Below are positions 48,303 to 56,418 of a stretch of DNA of 64,000 nucleotides, piece by piece. Position 1 is the stretch's first letter. The number at the start of each line of letters is the position of its first letter. The DNA lies in assembly GCF_027706725.1 (NCBI RefSeq), contig NZ_JAQFWQ010000007.1, positions 47,521 through 111,520 of the forward strand, written 5' to 3'. The stretch comes from Nocardiopsis endophytica (GTDB lineage: Bacteria; Actinomycetota; Actinomycetes; Streptosporangiales; Streptosporangiaceae). Both the position numbers and the translations under genes were made by a program. Below the pieces are notes generated by a model. That model was not told where the DNA came from, ran no database searches, and saw only the letters and a program-made list of their open reading frames with translations.

Positions 48303-49445
48303 ATGAGCGTCATCGTGATCGGCGGGGGCATCGTCGGAGCGAGCGCCGCCTACCACCTGGTGCGGCGCGGCGTGTCCACCACCCTGGTCGACGCGGCCCG
48401 ACCGGGCCAGGCCACCGCGGCCGGAGCCGGGGTCGTCTTCCCCTGGCCGTTCCCGTGGGAGGCCCCGCAGCATCAGGCGTTCGCGCTGCGGGCCGCCGCC
48501 CACTACCCGGCCCTCATGCGCGCGCTCGAAGCCGGGGGGCGCGCCACCGGTTACCGGAGGGTGGGCGGGATGTCGGTGGGCACCGACCCCCTCGTCCTCG
48601 ACCGCGACGCCCAGGTCCTCGCCGACCTGGCCGACCTGCCCGGCTACGAGGGGGTGGGGCGGGTGCGCCGCCTGGAGCGCGGCGAACCCCGGGAGCTGTT
48701 CCCCCCTCTTCCCGAAGACTTCGAGGGCGTGCACGTCGAGGGCATGGCGCGCGTCAACGGGGCCATGGTGCGTGACGCCCTGTTCACCGCCGCCGAGGAG
48801 CGCGGCCTGCGCTACCTCAAGGGCGCGGCCGAACTCGTGGCCGCAGGCGGCAGGGTGAGCGGGGTGCGCGCGGCGGGGGAGGAGCTGGCGGCCGACGCGG
48901 TGGTCATCGCTGCCGGGGCCTGGACCGCCGAGCTGTTGCGCCCCTTCGCCGTGGACGTCCCCGTGTACCCCGTGCGCGGGCAGATCGTGCACACCGCCCT
49001 TCCGGGCGCGCACACCCGCGACTGGCCGGTACTGCGCTTCCCCGGCACCGATCAGTACATGCTCGGCATGCCGCCCGACCGGGTGATCCTGTCGGGCACC
49101 CGCGAGCCGTGGGCGGGCTTCGACCACCGCGCCACCGTCGACGGCGTCCTGCAGGGGCTGTCCGACGCGGTGTCCGCGGTCCCGGCGCTGGGCGGGGCCA
49201 CGGTGGTGGAGACACGGGTGGGCTTCCGGCCGGGCAGCCGGGACGACCTGCAGCTGCTCGGGCCGGTCGGGGCGCTGCCGGGCGCGGTGGTGGCCACGGG
49301 CCTGGGCGCCAACGGCCTGACGTTCGGCCCCTACCAGGGGGCGGTGGCCGCGACCCTGGCGGTCGGAGAGGAGCCGGAGGCCGACATCTCGGCGTTCCGG
49401 CCCGACCGGGTGGCCCCCGACCCGGGGGCCGCGGCGTCCGAGTAG
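48303..49445 (+). CDS. FAD-dependent oxidoreductase (DAO family)
   Basis: D-amino-acid-oxidase-type flavoprotein of 380 aa. VIVIGGGIVGASAAYHLVRRG is the FAD Rossmann motif at residues 3-23; ADAVVIAAGAWTAELL and PVYPVRGQIVHTAL are typical DAO blocks; VATGLGANGLTFGPYQGAV is the C-terminal FAD contact. Oxidises an amine or amino acid, substrate not assigned. Convergent with the dioxygenase gene, 14 bases apart. Confidence 0.9.
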   Translation: MSVIVIGGGIVGASAAYHLVRRGVSTTLVDAARPGQATAAGAGVVFPWPFPWEAPQHQAFALRAAAHYPALMRALEAGGRATGYRRVGGMSVGTDPLVLDRDAQVLADLADLPGYEGVGRVRRLERGEPRELFPPLPEDFEGVHVEGMARVNGAMVRDALFTAAEERGLRYLKGAAELVAAGGRVSGVRAAGEELAADAVVIAAGAWTAELLRPFAVDVPVYPVRGQIVHTALPGAHTRDWPVLRFPGTDQYMLGMPPDRVILSGTREPWAGFDHRATVDGVLQGLSDAVSAVPALGGATVVETRVGFRPGSRDDLQLLGPVGALPGAVVATGLGANGLTFGPYQGAVAATLAVGEEPEADISAFRPDRVAPDPGAAASE

Positions 49446-49459
49446 GCCGCCCGCCGGGC

Positions 49460-50371
49460 TCAGGCGGCCTGGAACGAGCGCCGGGACAGGCCCACCCCGT
49501 ACCCGTCGAGCGTCGTGGTCACCGGCGCGGCGGGGTCGGTGGCCGCGCCGAGGGTCACGAACAGCGGGGTGAAGTGCTCCACCGTCGGGTGGGCGTAGGG
49601 CATGCCCGGGGCGGTGGTGCGGAAGCGGGCGAGCTCGGCGACGTCGCCCCGGGCCAGGGCGTCGGCGGCCCAGGCGTCGAAGTCGGACGACCAGCCGGGC
49701 ACCAGGTTCTCCTGGAACATCTCCCGGGTCAGGTAGGGCAGGCCGTGGGTCATGTGGCCCGAGCCGACCACCAGCACGCCCTGCTCGCGCAGCGGGCGCA
49801 GCCGCCCGCCGATGTCCAGCAGCCGGTCCGGGTCCTCGGTGGGCAGGCTGAGCTGCAGGACCGGGACGTCGGCCTCCGGGTACATGATCTTCAGCGGCAC
49901 CCACGCCCCGTGGTCCAGGCCGCGCCGGGCGTGCCGGTGCACCTGCTCGGTGTCGGGCATGAGCCCGGCGACCTGTCGGGCGAGGGCTCCGGCGTCGGGG
50001 GTGTCGTAGCGGAAGCCGTGGTAGAGCGGGTCGAACCCGGAGAAGTCGTAGACCAGCTCGTCGGGCCGGTCGGCGCTGAGCGACAGCGGCGCGGACTCCC
50101 AGTGCGCGGAGACGACCAGGATCGCCTTGGGCCGGGGCAGCGCGCGGGCCCATTCGTGCAGGGGAGCGAGCCATTCGGGGCTCTGGAAGGGCAGCGGCCC
50201 TCCGCCGTGGGACAGGTAGAGGCTGGGCAGGGGCCCGTCCTCGGGGGTCCAGGGCCGGTGCGGTTCGGCGTCCTGGAGTTCGGCCGCCCGGCGCAGGTGG
50301 GCGGCGAACGGGTGCGCGGCCGGGATGCGGGCGTCGGCGGCGGCGGTCGAGGTGGTGCGGGACGCGGTCAT
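49460..50371 (-). CDS. DODA-type extradiol ring-cleavage dioxygenase
   Basis: Class III extradiol dioxygenase (LigB/4,5-DOPA dioxygenase type), 303 aa. LPSLYLSHGGGPLPF carries the first metal histidine, ILVVSAHWES the next, and GVLVVGSGHMTHGLPYL and HPTVEHFTPLFVTLGAA the later histidines of the iron site. Likely opens catechol-type rings. Divergent from a MarR regulator with two matching palindromes between, indicating induction by aromatic compounds. Confidence 0.9.
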   Translation of the reverse strand: MTASRTTSTAAADARIPAAHPFAAHLRRAAELQDAEPHRPWTPEDGPLPSLYLSHGGGPLPFQSPEWLAPLHEWARALPRPKAILVVSAHWESAPLSLSADRPDELVYDFSGFDPLYHGFRYDTPDAGALARQVAGLMPDTEQVHRHARRGLDHGAWVPLKIMYPEADVPVLQLSLPTEDPDRLLDIGGRLRPLREQGVLVVGSGHMTHGLPYLTREMFQENLVPGWSSDFDAWAADALARGDVAELARFRTTAPGMPYAHPTVEHFTPLFVTLGAATDPAAPVTTTLDGYGVGLSRRSFQAA

Positions 50372-50485
50372 GGGGACTCCTCGAAGGTGCGGCCGCTCGC
50401 GGCTGGGCGGTGTGCGGCGTTCCCGCCGCCGACGCGCCCGGGATGCGCGGGGCCGCCGGGGCGGGGGTGCTCGTCTGACAGAATC

Positions 50486-50534
50486 GGTTGTCGCGACAAC
50501 CATCATAATGCCCAGCGAACTTGTCGCTACAACC
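50486..50534. promoter_or_regulatory. Twin MarR operators
   Basis: GGTTGTCGCGACAACC (50486-50501, perfect 16-bp palindrome) and ACTTGTCGCTACAACC (50519-50534, imperfect) lie between the dioxygenase and MarR genes. Their centres are 33 bp apart, about three helical turns, so two dimers could bind on one DNA face. Confidence 0.65.
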
Positions 50535-50555
50535 ATTCCTCGTGAGGATGTGACC

Positions 50556-51095
50556 GTGGACACTCCCTGGCTCGACCGGCGCCAGCTGCGCGCATGGATC
50601 CGGCTGCGGGCGGTGCTGGAACTGCTCCCCGGCGCACTGGACGCACAGCTCCGCCGCGACTCCGACATCACCGAGTTCGAGTACTTCGTGCTCGCGGTGC
50701 TCTCCGAAGCCCCTGAGCGGACCCTGCGCATGACCGAGCTGGCGGCGCGCACCAACGCCACCCTGCCCCGGCTGTCGCACGTGGTGACCCGCATGGAGCG
50801 CCGGGAGCTGGTGGAGCGCTTCCCCTGCCCGGAGGACCGGCGGGCCACGAACGCCCGGCTGGCCCGTACCGGATGGGACACCCTGCGCCGGGCCGCGCCC
50901 GGGCACGTGGCCACCGTCCGGCACAACGTGATCGACACGCTCACCGACGAACAGGTCGACCAGCTCGCCGACATCGGCGATGCCCTGCTGGCCAGGCTCG
51001 ACCCGGCGGGGACGATGTCGGCGATCTATACCCGCCACGACAGGCCGGACGGCGAGGAGCCGGACCCCGGGAGGGGGAGCGCCGACGGCGCGTGA
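50556..51095 (+). CDS. MarR family transcriptional regulator
   Basis: A 179-aa MarR regulator. EYFVLAVLSEAPERTLRMTELAARTNATLPRLSH-type HTH (seen as LRMTELAARTNATLPRLSHV) with the wing MERRELVERFPCPEDRRAT. The GTG at 50556 is preferred, with GTGAGGA as ribosome site; other in-frame starts lie a few codons upstream. Divergent from the DODA dioxygenase, its probable target (MhqR-like logic). Confidence 0.88.
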   Translation: MDTPWLDRRQLRAWIRLRAVLELLPGALDAQLRRDSDITEFEYFVLAVLSEAPERTLRMTELAARTNATLPRLSHVVTRMERRELVERFPCPEDRRATNARLARTGWDTLRRAAPGHVATVRHNVIDTLTDEQVDQLADIGDALLARLDPAGTMSAIYTRHDRPDGEEPDPGRGSADGA

Positions 51096-51238
51096 AGGCG
51101 CCCCGGACCGCCGGGAGCCCTCCGGCGCCGTCGGTGTCGGCGGAGCCGGAGGCGGTCAGGAATCGAGAAGTGCCCGCCGTGTGCCCGCGGCTAGCGTGGG
51201 AACACCTTGTCCACGCGACTGACCAGGAGTGACGCACC

Positions 51239-51706
51239 ATGAGTGACGACCCGAAGGGCGCCCCCGGCTTCTCCGAGCAGGAGCGCGCCTCGCTGAAGGC
51301 GCGCGCCGAGGAGCTGAAGGCGGAGGCGCGCGGCGGCCGGGGCGCGAAGAAGGCCGCCGCCGACGCGGCCGCGGTCCTGAAGAAGATCGCCGACATGCCC
51401 GCCCCCGACGGCGCACTGGCCGCGCGCGTGCACGAGGCCGTCACCACCGCGGCCCCCGACCTGGCGCCGAAGCTGTGGTACGGCCAGCCCGCCTACGCCA
51501 GGGACGGCAAGGTGGTGTGCTTCTTCCGCAGCGGGCAGGCGGACAAGGAGCGGTACTCGGCCTTCGGTTTCACCCCCGAGGCCGGCCTGGACGAGGCGGG
51601 CGGCATGTGGCCGACCGCCTACGCCCTGACCGATGAGCTCGGCGAAGAGGGCGAGGCGGCCATCCGGGACCTGGTCAAGAAGGCCGTGAGCCGACCGGTC
51701 CGGTGA
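51239..51706 (+). CDS. DUF1801 / YdhG-like protein
   Basis: A 155-aa protein with the DUF1801 fold in its second half: VHEAVTTAAPDLAPKLWYGQPAY, KVVCFFRSGQADKERYSAFGF. The N-terminal ~50 residues are a charged helix (ERASLKARAEELKAEARGGR). Members include the YdhG iron chaperone (frataxin-like); whether iron is bound here is unknown. Start ATG 51239, preceded by CAGGAG. Confidence 0.83.
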   Translation: MSDDPKGAPGFSEQERASLKARAEELKAEARGGRGAKKAAADAAAVLKKIADMPAPDGALAARVHEAVTTAAPDLAPKLWYGQPAYARDGKVVCFFRSGQADKERYSAFGFTPEAGLDEAGGMWPTAYALTDELGEEGEAAIRDLVKKAVSRPVR

Positions 51707-51814
51707 CCGTGGCGATGCCGGAGAACGTGCCCGTCAGTGAACGCCCGCTGGACCGCCCTCCCCGTCGTACCAGCACGGCGCGGAGCGGCGCCGGTGGAAT
51801 CCTCGGCGGCGGAA

Positions 51815-52504
51815 TCAGCACACTTCCCCTGTCATGGTCGTGTCCCAGCGCATGCCGGCGGCCATGTGTTCCAGGTAGCCCGGGTCGCTGACGGTCACCG
51901 TGATCTCCACGTAGGGGATCTCGGCGAAGGAGTGGTCCTCCTCCGGCTCCAGCCCTTCCCATACGTCCAGCTCCTCCGGATCTTCCGGCACCGCGGCCTC
52001 GGCCAGGTGCGGGGCGTTCCGGTAGGGGCTGATTTCGTAGGCGGTCACGATGGCGGCGGCGCGTTGCGAGAAGTCCTCGGCGTCACCGTGGGTGAATACG
52101 GAATAGCCGGGGCGGCCGCCTCCGCTCAGCTCGTACACGTCCTCCGCTTTGCGCCTGGGTTCCAGGACGGTCTCGCCGTCTCCCGCGAGCAGGTAGCCGT
52201 CTTCGGTGACCCTGATCTCCTTACCGAGGATGAGTTCGAAGAGATTCGGGAACTCATCTCTCAACCGCATTCCCGTGGTCATCTCCTTGCCCTCCTCCTC
52301 GCTGAAGGGGCAGCGCTCTCCGCCCTCATGCTCCTCGTCGTGCCAATACCCGTTGTCCAGCCTCCACCAGGCGTCGACCAGGAGCGACAGGGCGAAGGCG
52401 GGCTCTCGCGGCACATAGGGGACGTCGGGGTTGACGACGTGCACCCTCCCCCGGAGGGTCGAGCCTTCGACCGAGTCGACGGACACAGTGAAGATGGTGG
52501 TCAC
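51815..52504 (-). CDS. Hypothetical protein
   Basis: A 229-aa acidic soluble protein starting MTTIFTVSVDSVEGSTLRGR. The first 50 residues look like a beta-sheet domain (VHVVNPDVPYVPREPAFALSL). It continues with WWRLDNGYWHDEEHEGGERC and ends with strands FAEIPYVEITVTVSDPGYLE. No catalytic motif or membrane segment. Not recognised; an intact frame with actinomycete codon bias supports it. Convergent with the DUF1801 gene. Confidence 0.65.
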   Translation of the reverse strand: MTTIFTVSVDSVEGSTLRGRVHVVNPDVPYVPREPAFALSLLVDAWWRLDNGYWHDEEHEGGERCPFSEEEGKEMTTGMRLRDEFPNLFELILGKEIRVTEDGYLLAGDGETVLEPRRKAEDVYELSGGGRPGYSVFTHGDAEDFSQRAAAIVTAYEISPYRNAPHLAEAAVPEDPEELDVWEGLEPEEDHSFAEIPYVEITVTVSDPGYLEHMAAGMRWDTTMTGEVC

Positions 52505-52671
52505 GCTGAGGGCGCCCCTTCAGTCGGAAGTGCCGGCCGCACTTCATCACCGTTCGGTCCAGAGAGTAGGCGGCCCCACGGACACTCGTTCCCGGGGCGT
52601 ACGCGTCCTTGCAGCGATGGTCCGGCGCAATTCGGTTGTCCGCCCGCGCACGGCCCCACTAGCGTGCCGGC

Positions 52672-53328
52672 GTGGATCTCTTCTCTCACTCGTGGGCCGC
52701 GCTGCTCGCCACCGTCGCCGACCTGTCCGACGAGGACTTCGCCCGCCCGTCCGGCTGCGCCGGGTGGCTCGTGCGGGACCTGGTGTGCCACCTGGTCATC
52801 GACGCCCAGGACGTCCTGATCACCCTGGCGACCCCGGTCGACGCCGAGCCCACGCACGACGAGGCGACCTACTGGGCCGTCTCCTCCGAACCGCCCGCCG
52901 GCGACGACCCGCTCGACGCGCTGACCGTCCGGCTCGCCTCCGCCTATGGGGACCCCGCGCTGCTGAAGTTCCACCTCGACGACGTCGGCTCCGCCGCCGG
53001 GCGCGCCGCGCGCCTGGCCGACCCGGAGCAGCCCGTGACCACCCAGGACCAGGTCATCACCGTCGGCGACTACCTGTCCGCCTACGTGATGGAGTGGACT
53101 CTGCACCACCTCGACCTGGTCGCCGAGCTTCCGGAGAAGGCCGGGCCGCCGGAGGAGGGCCTCGCGCGGTCCCGTGCGCTGCTGGAGAAGATCGCGGGGG
53201 AGGCGTTCCCCGCCTCCTTCTCCGACACCGACGCCCTCCGGGTGGGCACCGGCCGCCGCGCACCGACCGGGGAGGAGCGCTCGGCCCTGGGCCCCCTGGC
53301 CGCGCGGCTGCCCTTCGTCATCGGCTGA
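52672..53328 (+). CDS. Maleylpyruvate isomerase N-terminal domain protein
   Basis: A 218-aa DinB/MDMPI-fold protein. LSDEDFARPSGCAGWLVRDLVCHLVIDAQDVL contains the C-x-W-x-V/L-x-D-x-x-x-H metal-site helix (seen as GCAGWLVRDLVCHLV), and YVMEWTLHHLDLVAEL supplies the later histidines. Probably mycothiol-dependent like the protein at 30109. Starts at GTG 52672. Followed by a strong terminator. Confidence 0.82.
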   Translation: MDLFSHSWAALLATVADLSDEDFARPSGCAGWLVRDLVCHLVIDAQDVLITLATPVDAEPTHDEATYWAVSSEPPAGDDPLDALTVRLASAYGDPALLKFHLDDVGSAAGRAARLADPEQPVTTQDQVITVGDYLSAYVMEWTLHHLDLVAELPEKAGPPEEGLARSRALLEKIAGEAFPASFSDTDALRVGTGRRAPTGEERSALGPLAARLPFVIG

Positions 53329-53360
53329 GGGGTCGGCAGCCCGGCCCCGCCGGGCATGAC

Positions 53361-53393
53361 GGAGGGCCCACCCCGTGCGGGGGTGGGCCCTCC
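53361..53393. terminator. Bidirectional hairpin terminator
   Basis: GGAGGGCCCACCCC / GGGGTGGGCCCTCC, a 14-bp perfect stem with a 5-nt loop, between two convergent genes. Confidence 0.75.
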
Positions 53394-53446
53394 GAGGCCG
53401 GATCCCGGCCGACGGGCGTGGCCGGTCCCTGCCCTTCACCCGGCCT

Positions 53447-53953
53447 TCAGGAGGCCGGGGACCAGGGGGTGAAGCGGGGCAGCCACGCCCGCACGTTCCT
53501 GCGGTAGTCGGTGTACTCCTCACCGAAGAGCCGGACCAGCGTCGGCTCCTCGTAGAAGCGGACGAACGACGCGGCGATCGCCCACGCCACCGCCGTGTAC
53601 ACCAGCACCCCCGCGGAGGCGAACAGCAGCGCCTGGCCGATGAGGGCCCCGACGATCGCCACGTACATCGGGTTGCGCACGAACCGGTTGAAGCCGTCGA
53701 CCACCAGGTGCTGGGTGGGCATCGCGGGGATGGGCGCGCCCCGGGCCCGGGTGAACTCGACGAAGGCGTGGACCAGGACGGCCAGGCCCGCGCAGATCAG
53801 AAGTACGCCCACTGCCTGGGCCGGGAGCCACGCCGCCGACGCCTCGGGCAGCCGCCAGCGGGTGATCAGCCAGGGGATGACGCCGGCCACCGTGCCCGGG
53901 GCGGCGATGAAGAACAGTGTGCTGCCCACGGCAGCCGCCTTGATGGAACGCAT
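53447..53953 (-). CDS. Isoprenylcysteine carboxyl methyltransferase-like membrane protein
   Basis: A 168-aa membrane protein of the ICMT/PEMT superfamily with four predicted helices (STLFFIAAPGTVAGVIPWL, AVGVLLICAGLAVLVHAFV, AIVGALIGQALLFA, VYTAVAWAIAASFV). Hallmarks are HLVVDGFNRFVRNPMYVA (RNPMY, SAM contact) and FYEEPTLVRLFGEEYTDYRRNVRAWLP (EEP...F...Y..Y). It methylates a small or lipid substrate at the membrane; which one is unknown. It lies 84 bases after the TetR gene on the same strand, probably one operon. Confidence 0.87.
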   Translation of the reverse strand: MRSIKAAAVGSTLFFIAAPGTVAGVIPWLITRWRLPEASAAWLPAQAVGVLLICAGLAVLVHAFVEFTRARGAPIPAMPTQHLVVDGFNRFVRNPMYVAIVGALIGQALLFASAGVLVYTAVAWAIAASFVRFYEEPTLVRLFGEEYTDYRRNVRAWLPRFTPWSPAS

Positions 53954-54036
53954 GGCACCTTCTCCGTTCTGTCGTGTCCTTCGTGTCCGTACCGCTCGTC
54001 TCGTTCGTCGTCCTGCCGTGCCCGCCGCCCTGCTCC

Positions 54037-54861
54037 TCAGCCCGCGCTGTCCGTGCCGTCGTCACCGCCGGCCGCGGGCGCCGTGATCGCGCGCAGGCAC
54101 GCGTCGGCGAGCACTTCGCACGCCTCCTCCAGCGGCGGCAGGGCGGCCTCCTCCCGGGTCTCCAGGGCCGGGCGCAGCATCAGGTGCACCGCCACCGGGC
54201 CGAGGATCTGCTGGATCAGCAGCGGCAGGGGCATCGGCACCACGCGTCCGGCGCGGACGTGGGGGAGGAGCAGGCCGCCCAGGGCGGCGAACAGGCGCGG
54301 GAAGCCGGCCTTGAACATCGCGCTGCCCGGCCCGTCGGGGCGGGCGGCGGTGTCGGCGAGCAGCGCGGGCATCACCCGGGGGCGCCGCTGGAACGCCTCG
54401 GCCAGCGCGGCGTGCAGCGCCCGCACGGTGCCCTCCAGGTCCTCGGGCGGGTCGGCGGCCAGCCGCTCCAGCTCGCGCACCGGCCCGTAGCGGTCGAAGA
54501 CCGCCGCCAGGAGGCCGTCGCGGCCGTCGACGACGGCGTGCAGGCCGGGCAGCGAGCACTCGGCCGCGTCGGCGACGGCGTCCATGGTCAGCGAGCCCAG
54601 CCCGTGCTCGTCGATGATCCGCGCGGCGGCGGTGATCGCCCGTTCGCGCACGGGGGTGCGGGCGCCCGGGTCGACGCCCGCCGCGCGCACGGCCTCGTCG
54701 AGCGCGGCCCGGGTGCCGCCCAGGCGCCGCAGCAGCGTGCTGCGGGAGACCCCGGCGGCGGAGGCGATGGCGTTCACCGGCACCGACGCGACGTCGGTGC
54801 CGCGCTCCCGGGCGGCGGCGATGGCGGCGTCGACGAACTCCTGTGGAACTCGATCCTTCAT
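54037..54861 (-). CDS. TetR-like regulator with two tandem HTH domains
   Basis: A 274-aa protein. A first HTH at about residues 8-55 (VDAAIAAARERGTDVASV, AIASAAGVSRSTLLRRLGG) is followed by a complete second TetR HTH at about 72-118 (RERAITAAARIIDEHGLGSLTM, AVADAAECSLPGLHAVVDGR). A C-terminal ligand domain completes it (LADTAARPDGPGSAMFKAGFP). Ordinary TetR proteins have one HTH. GATACTAGT / ATATCTAGT repeats and GACAC-GTGTC (54862-54891) upstream may be its operator. Downstream gene: ICMT-like. Confidence 0.83.
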   Translation of the reverse strand: MKDRVPQEFVDAAIAAARERGTDVASVPVNAIASAAGVSRSTLLRRLGGTRAALDEAVRAAGVDPGARTPVRERAITAAARIIDEHGLGSLTMDAVADAAECSLPGLHAVVDGRDGLLAAVFDRYGPVRELERLAADPPEDLEGTVRALHAALAEAFQRRPRVMPALLADTAARPDGPGSAMFKAGFPRLFAALGGLLLPHVRAGRVVPMPLPLLIQQILGPVAVHLMLRPALETREEAALPPLEEACEVLADACLRAITAPAAGGDDGTDSAG

Positions 54862-54891
54862 GACACCTGATACTAGTCCATATCTAGTGTC
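54862..54891. promoter_or_regulatory. Operator-like repeats upstream of double-HTH TetR
   Basis: GACAC (54862-54866) and GTGTC (54887-54891) form the outer arms, and the interior has direct repeats ATACTAGT and ATATCTAGT spaced by 11-12 bases. It lies immediately before the TetR start, and TATCTAG may double as a -10. Confidence 0.35.
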
Positions 54892-55017
54892 GTGTCACGT
54901 ATCAGCGCGCGATTCCTCCGACGCCCCAGGTGGATCCATACGCGCGCCGGGCGCGCCCGCCCCGCCGCCCGGCCCACACCCCCGGCGCCTGTCGCCGCCC
55001 GGGGCTAGCATCGCCGC

Positions 55018-55374
55018 ATGAACCGACACCACCGCATCGACTACATCGAGTTCGGCGTGACCGACCTGCCCGCCGCCAAGCGCTTCTACGAGGCCGCGTT
55101 CGGCTGGGAGTTCACCGACTACGGCGACTCCTACGCCGGGATCGCCGGAGCCGGCGGCGGCCCCGAGGCCGGCGGCCTCGCCCGCGTCGACAAGGTCGAA
55201 CCCGGCGGGCCGCTCGTGATCGTCTACAGCGACGACCTGGACGCCTCGCGCGCGGCCGTCGAGGCCGCCGGGGGCACCGTCACCACCGAGCCGTTCGACT
55301 TCCCTGGGGGCCGCCGGTTCCACTTCGCCGACCCCTCCGGGAACGTGCTGGCCGTGTGGACGCAGGCCGACTGA
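55018..55374 (+). CDS. VOC family (glyoxalase-like) protein
   Basis: A 118-aa single-domain VOC protein: HRIDYIEFGVTDLPAAKRFYEAAFGWEFTDYG seen as IDYIEFGVTDLPAAKRFYEA then FGWEFTDYGDSYAG, ending RRFHFADPSGNVLAVW. The layout matches the bleomycin-resistance/fosfomycin-type single motif pair repeated in a dimer. No resistance specificity can be read. Convergent with the APH gene. Confidence 0.87.
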   Translation: MNRHHRIDYIEFGVTDLPAAKRFYEAAFGWEFTDYGDSYAGIAGAGGGPEAGGLARVDKVEPGGPLVIVYSDDLDASRAAVEAAGGTVTTEPFDFPGGRRFHFADPSGNVLAVWTQAD

Positions 55375-55456
55375 CCGCTCCGCCCCTCGGCGGGCCGGCC
55401 CACGCGGCGCCGGCGCGGGCGTCCCGCCGTGCGGCCGGAGCCCGGCCGCACGGCGC

Positions 55457-56360
55457 CTACACCGGGCCGTCCTTCAGAACACGTTCGAGCGCCGCCCGCC
55501 CCGCCGGCCCCCACCCGGGCTTGCCCCCCGGGAAGGCCCTGGTCGCCATTGCGCCCCATGAGCAGGAGGAACAGGCCCTTCAGAGCGGCCAGCCCGCGGG
55601 CGCGCCGGATCGTCGCCTCGTCCGCCCGGGCGTAGGCGCCGAAGAACGGGGAGGCCGCGCCGGAGGGCAGCACCACCCAGGCGGCCGCGAGGTCCCACGC
55701 CGGATCACCGGCGAACATGTCACCGAAGTCGATCACACCCGAGAGCGTCCCCTCCGAGACGACGACGTTCGCGGGATGGAGGTCGCCGTGCACCCAGACG
55801 GGCGGTCCCCGCCACTCGGGCGCCGCGACGGCGTCGTCCCAGACGGCTCGGACGCCGTCGGCGAGGTCGTCGGGGACGACGGCGCGGAAGAAGTCGTCGA
55901 ACCCGTCCGTGTACACCCCGGGGTGGCCGCCGCGGTCCGTGCCGGCCGGCGCGTCTCCGGGCGCCTCCACGTGCAGAGCCCGGAGGAATCCCGCCAGGGC
56001 CCCGGCCGCGTGGTCGCCGCGGCCGATGGCGGTGCGGTCCAGCGGTTCGCCGGGGACCCACGTCATGACGGTCCAGGTCATCGGGAAGAGGGCGGACGGT
56101 TCACCGGTCCTCACGGGCTCGGGAACCGCGAGCGGCAGGCGCGGCGCCAGGACGGGCAGCCACCGGCGCTCCTTGCGCAGGAGGTCCGGGGCGCCCTCGG
56201 TCCGGGGCATGCGCACGGCCAGGCCGTCCCCGAGGCGCCACATCCGGTTGCCCCAGCCGCCCTCCACTTCGCGCAGGGCCAGCCCCGCGAGGTCCGGATG
56301 CTGTTCCTCCAGCAGGTCGCGGACCAGGTCCGTGGTGATCTCGATCGGGAAGCGGGTCAT
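55457..56360 (-). pseudogene. Aminoglycoside phosphotransferase-like kinase, C-terminal frameshift
   Basis: APH/choline-kinase-fold protein starting MTRFPIEITTDLVRDLLEEQ at 56360. The kinase core is intact: VWVHGDLHPANVVVSEG (HGDLHxxN), SGVIDFGDMFAGDPAWDLA (DFGD). Near the end, LPGGQARVG replaces the usual LPGGKPGWGPAGRAALERVL, which appears in another frame if one G is removed from a six-G run (plus strand 55524-55529); that frame stops at 55457. As read, the product runs on to 55224 across the VOC gene. Either a sequencing slip or a C-terminal frameshift; the catalytic part is unaffected. Confidence 0.78.
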
Positions 56361-56418
56361 GCGGAGCCACGCTACCGGGCCCGCCCTTCACCCCGCCGCC
56401 CCCATGGGGACGGGCCCC

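Noticed and set aside
48159..51038. A minus-strand open frame of more than 900 codons
   Set aside because: It runs antisense or out of frame through the DAO, DODA and MarR genes and has the low-complexity composition of a shadow frame; the true DODA gene lies in another frame.
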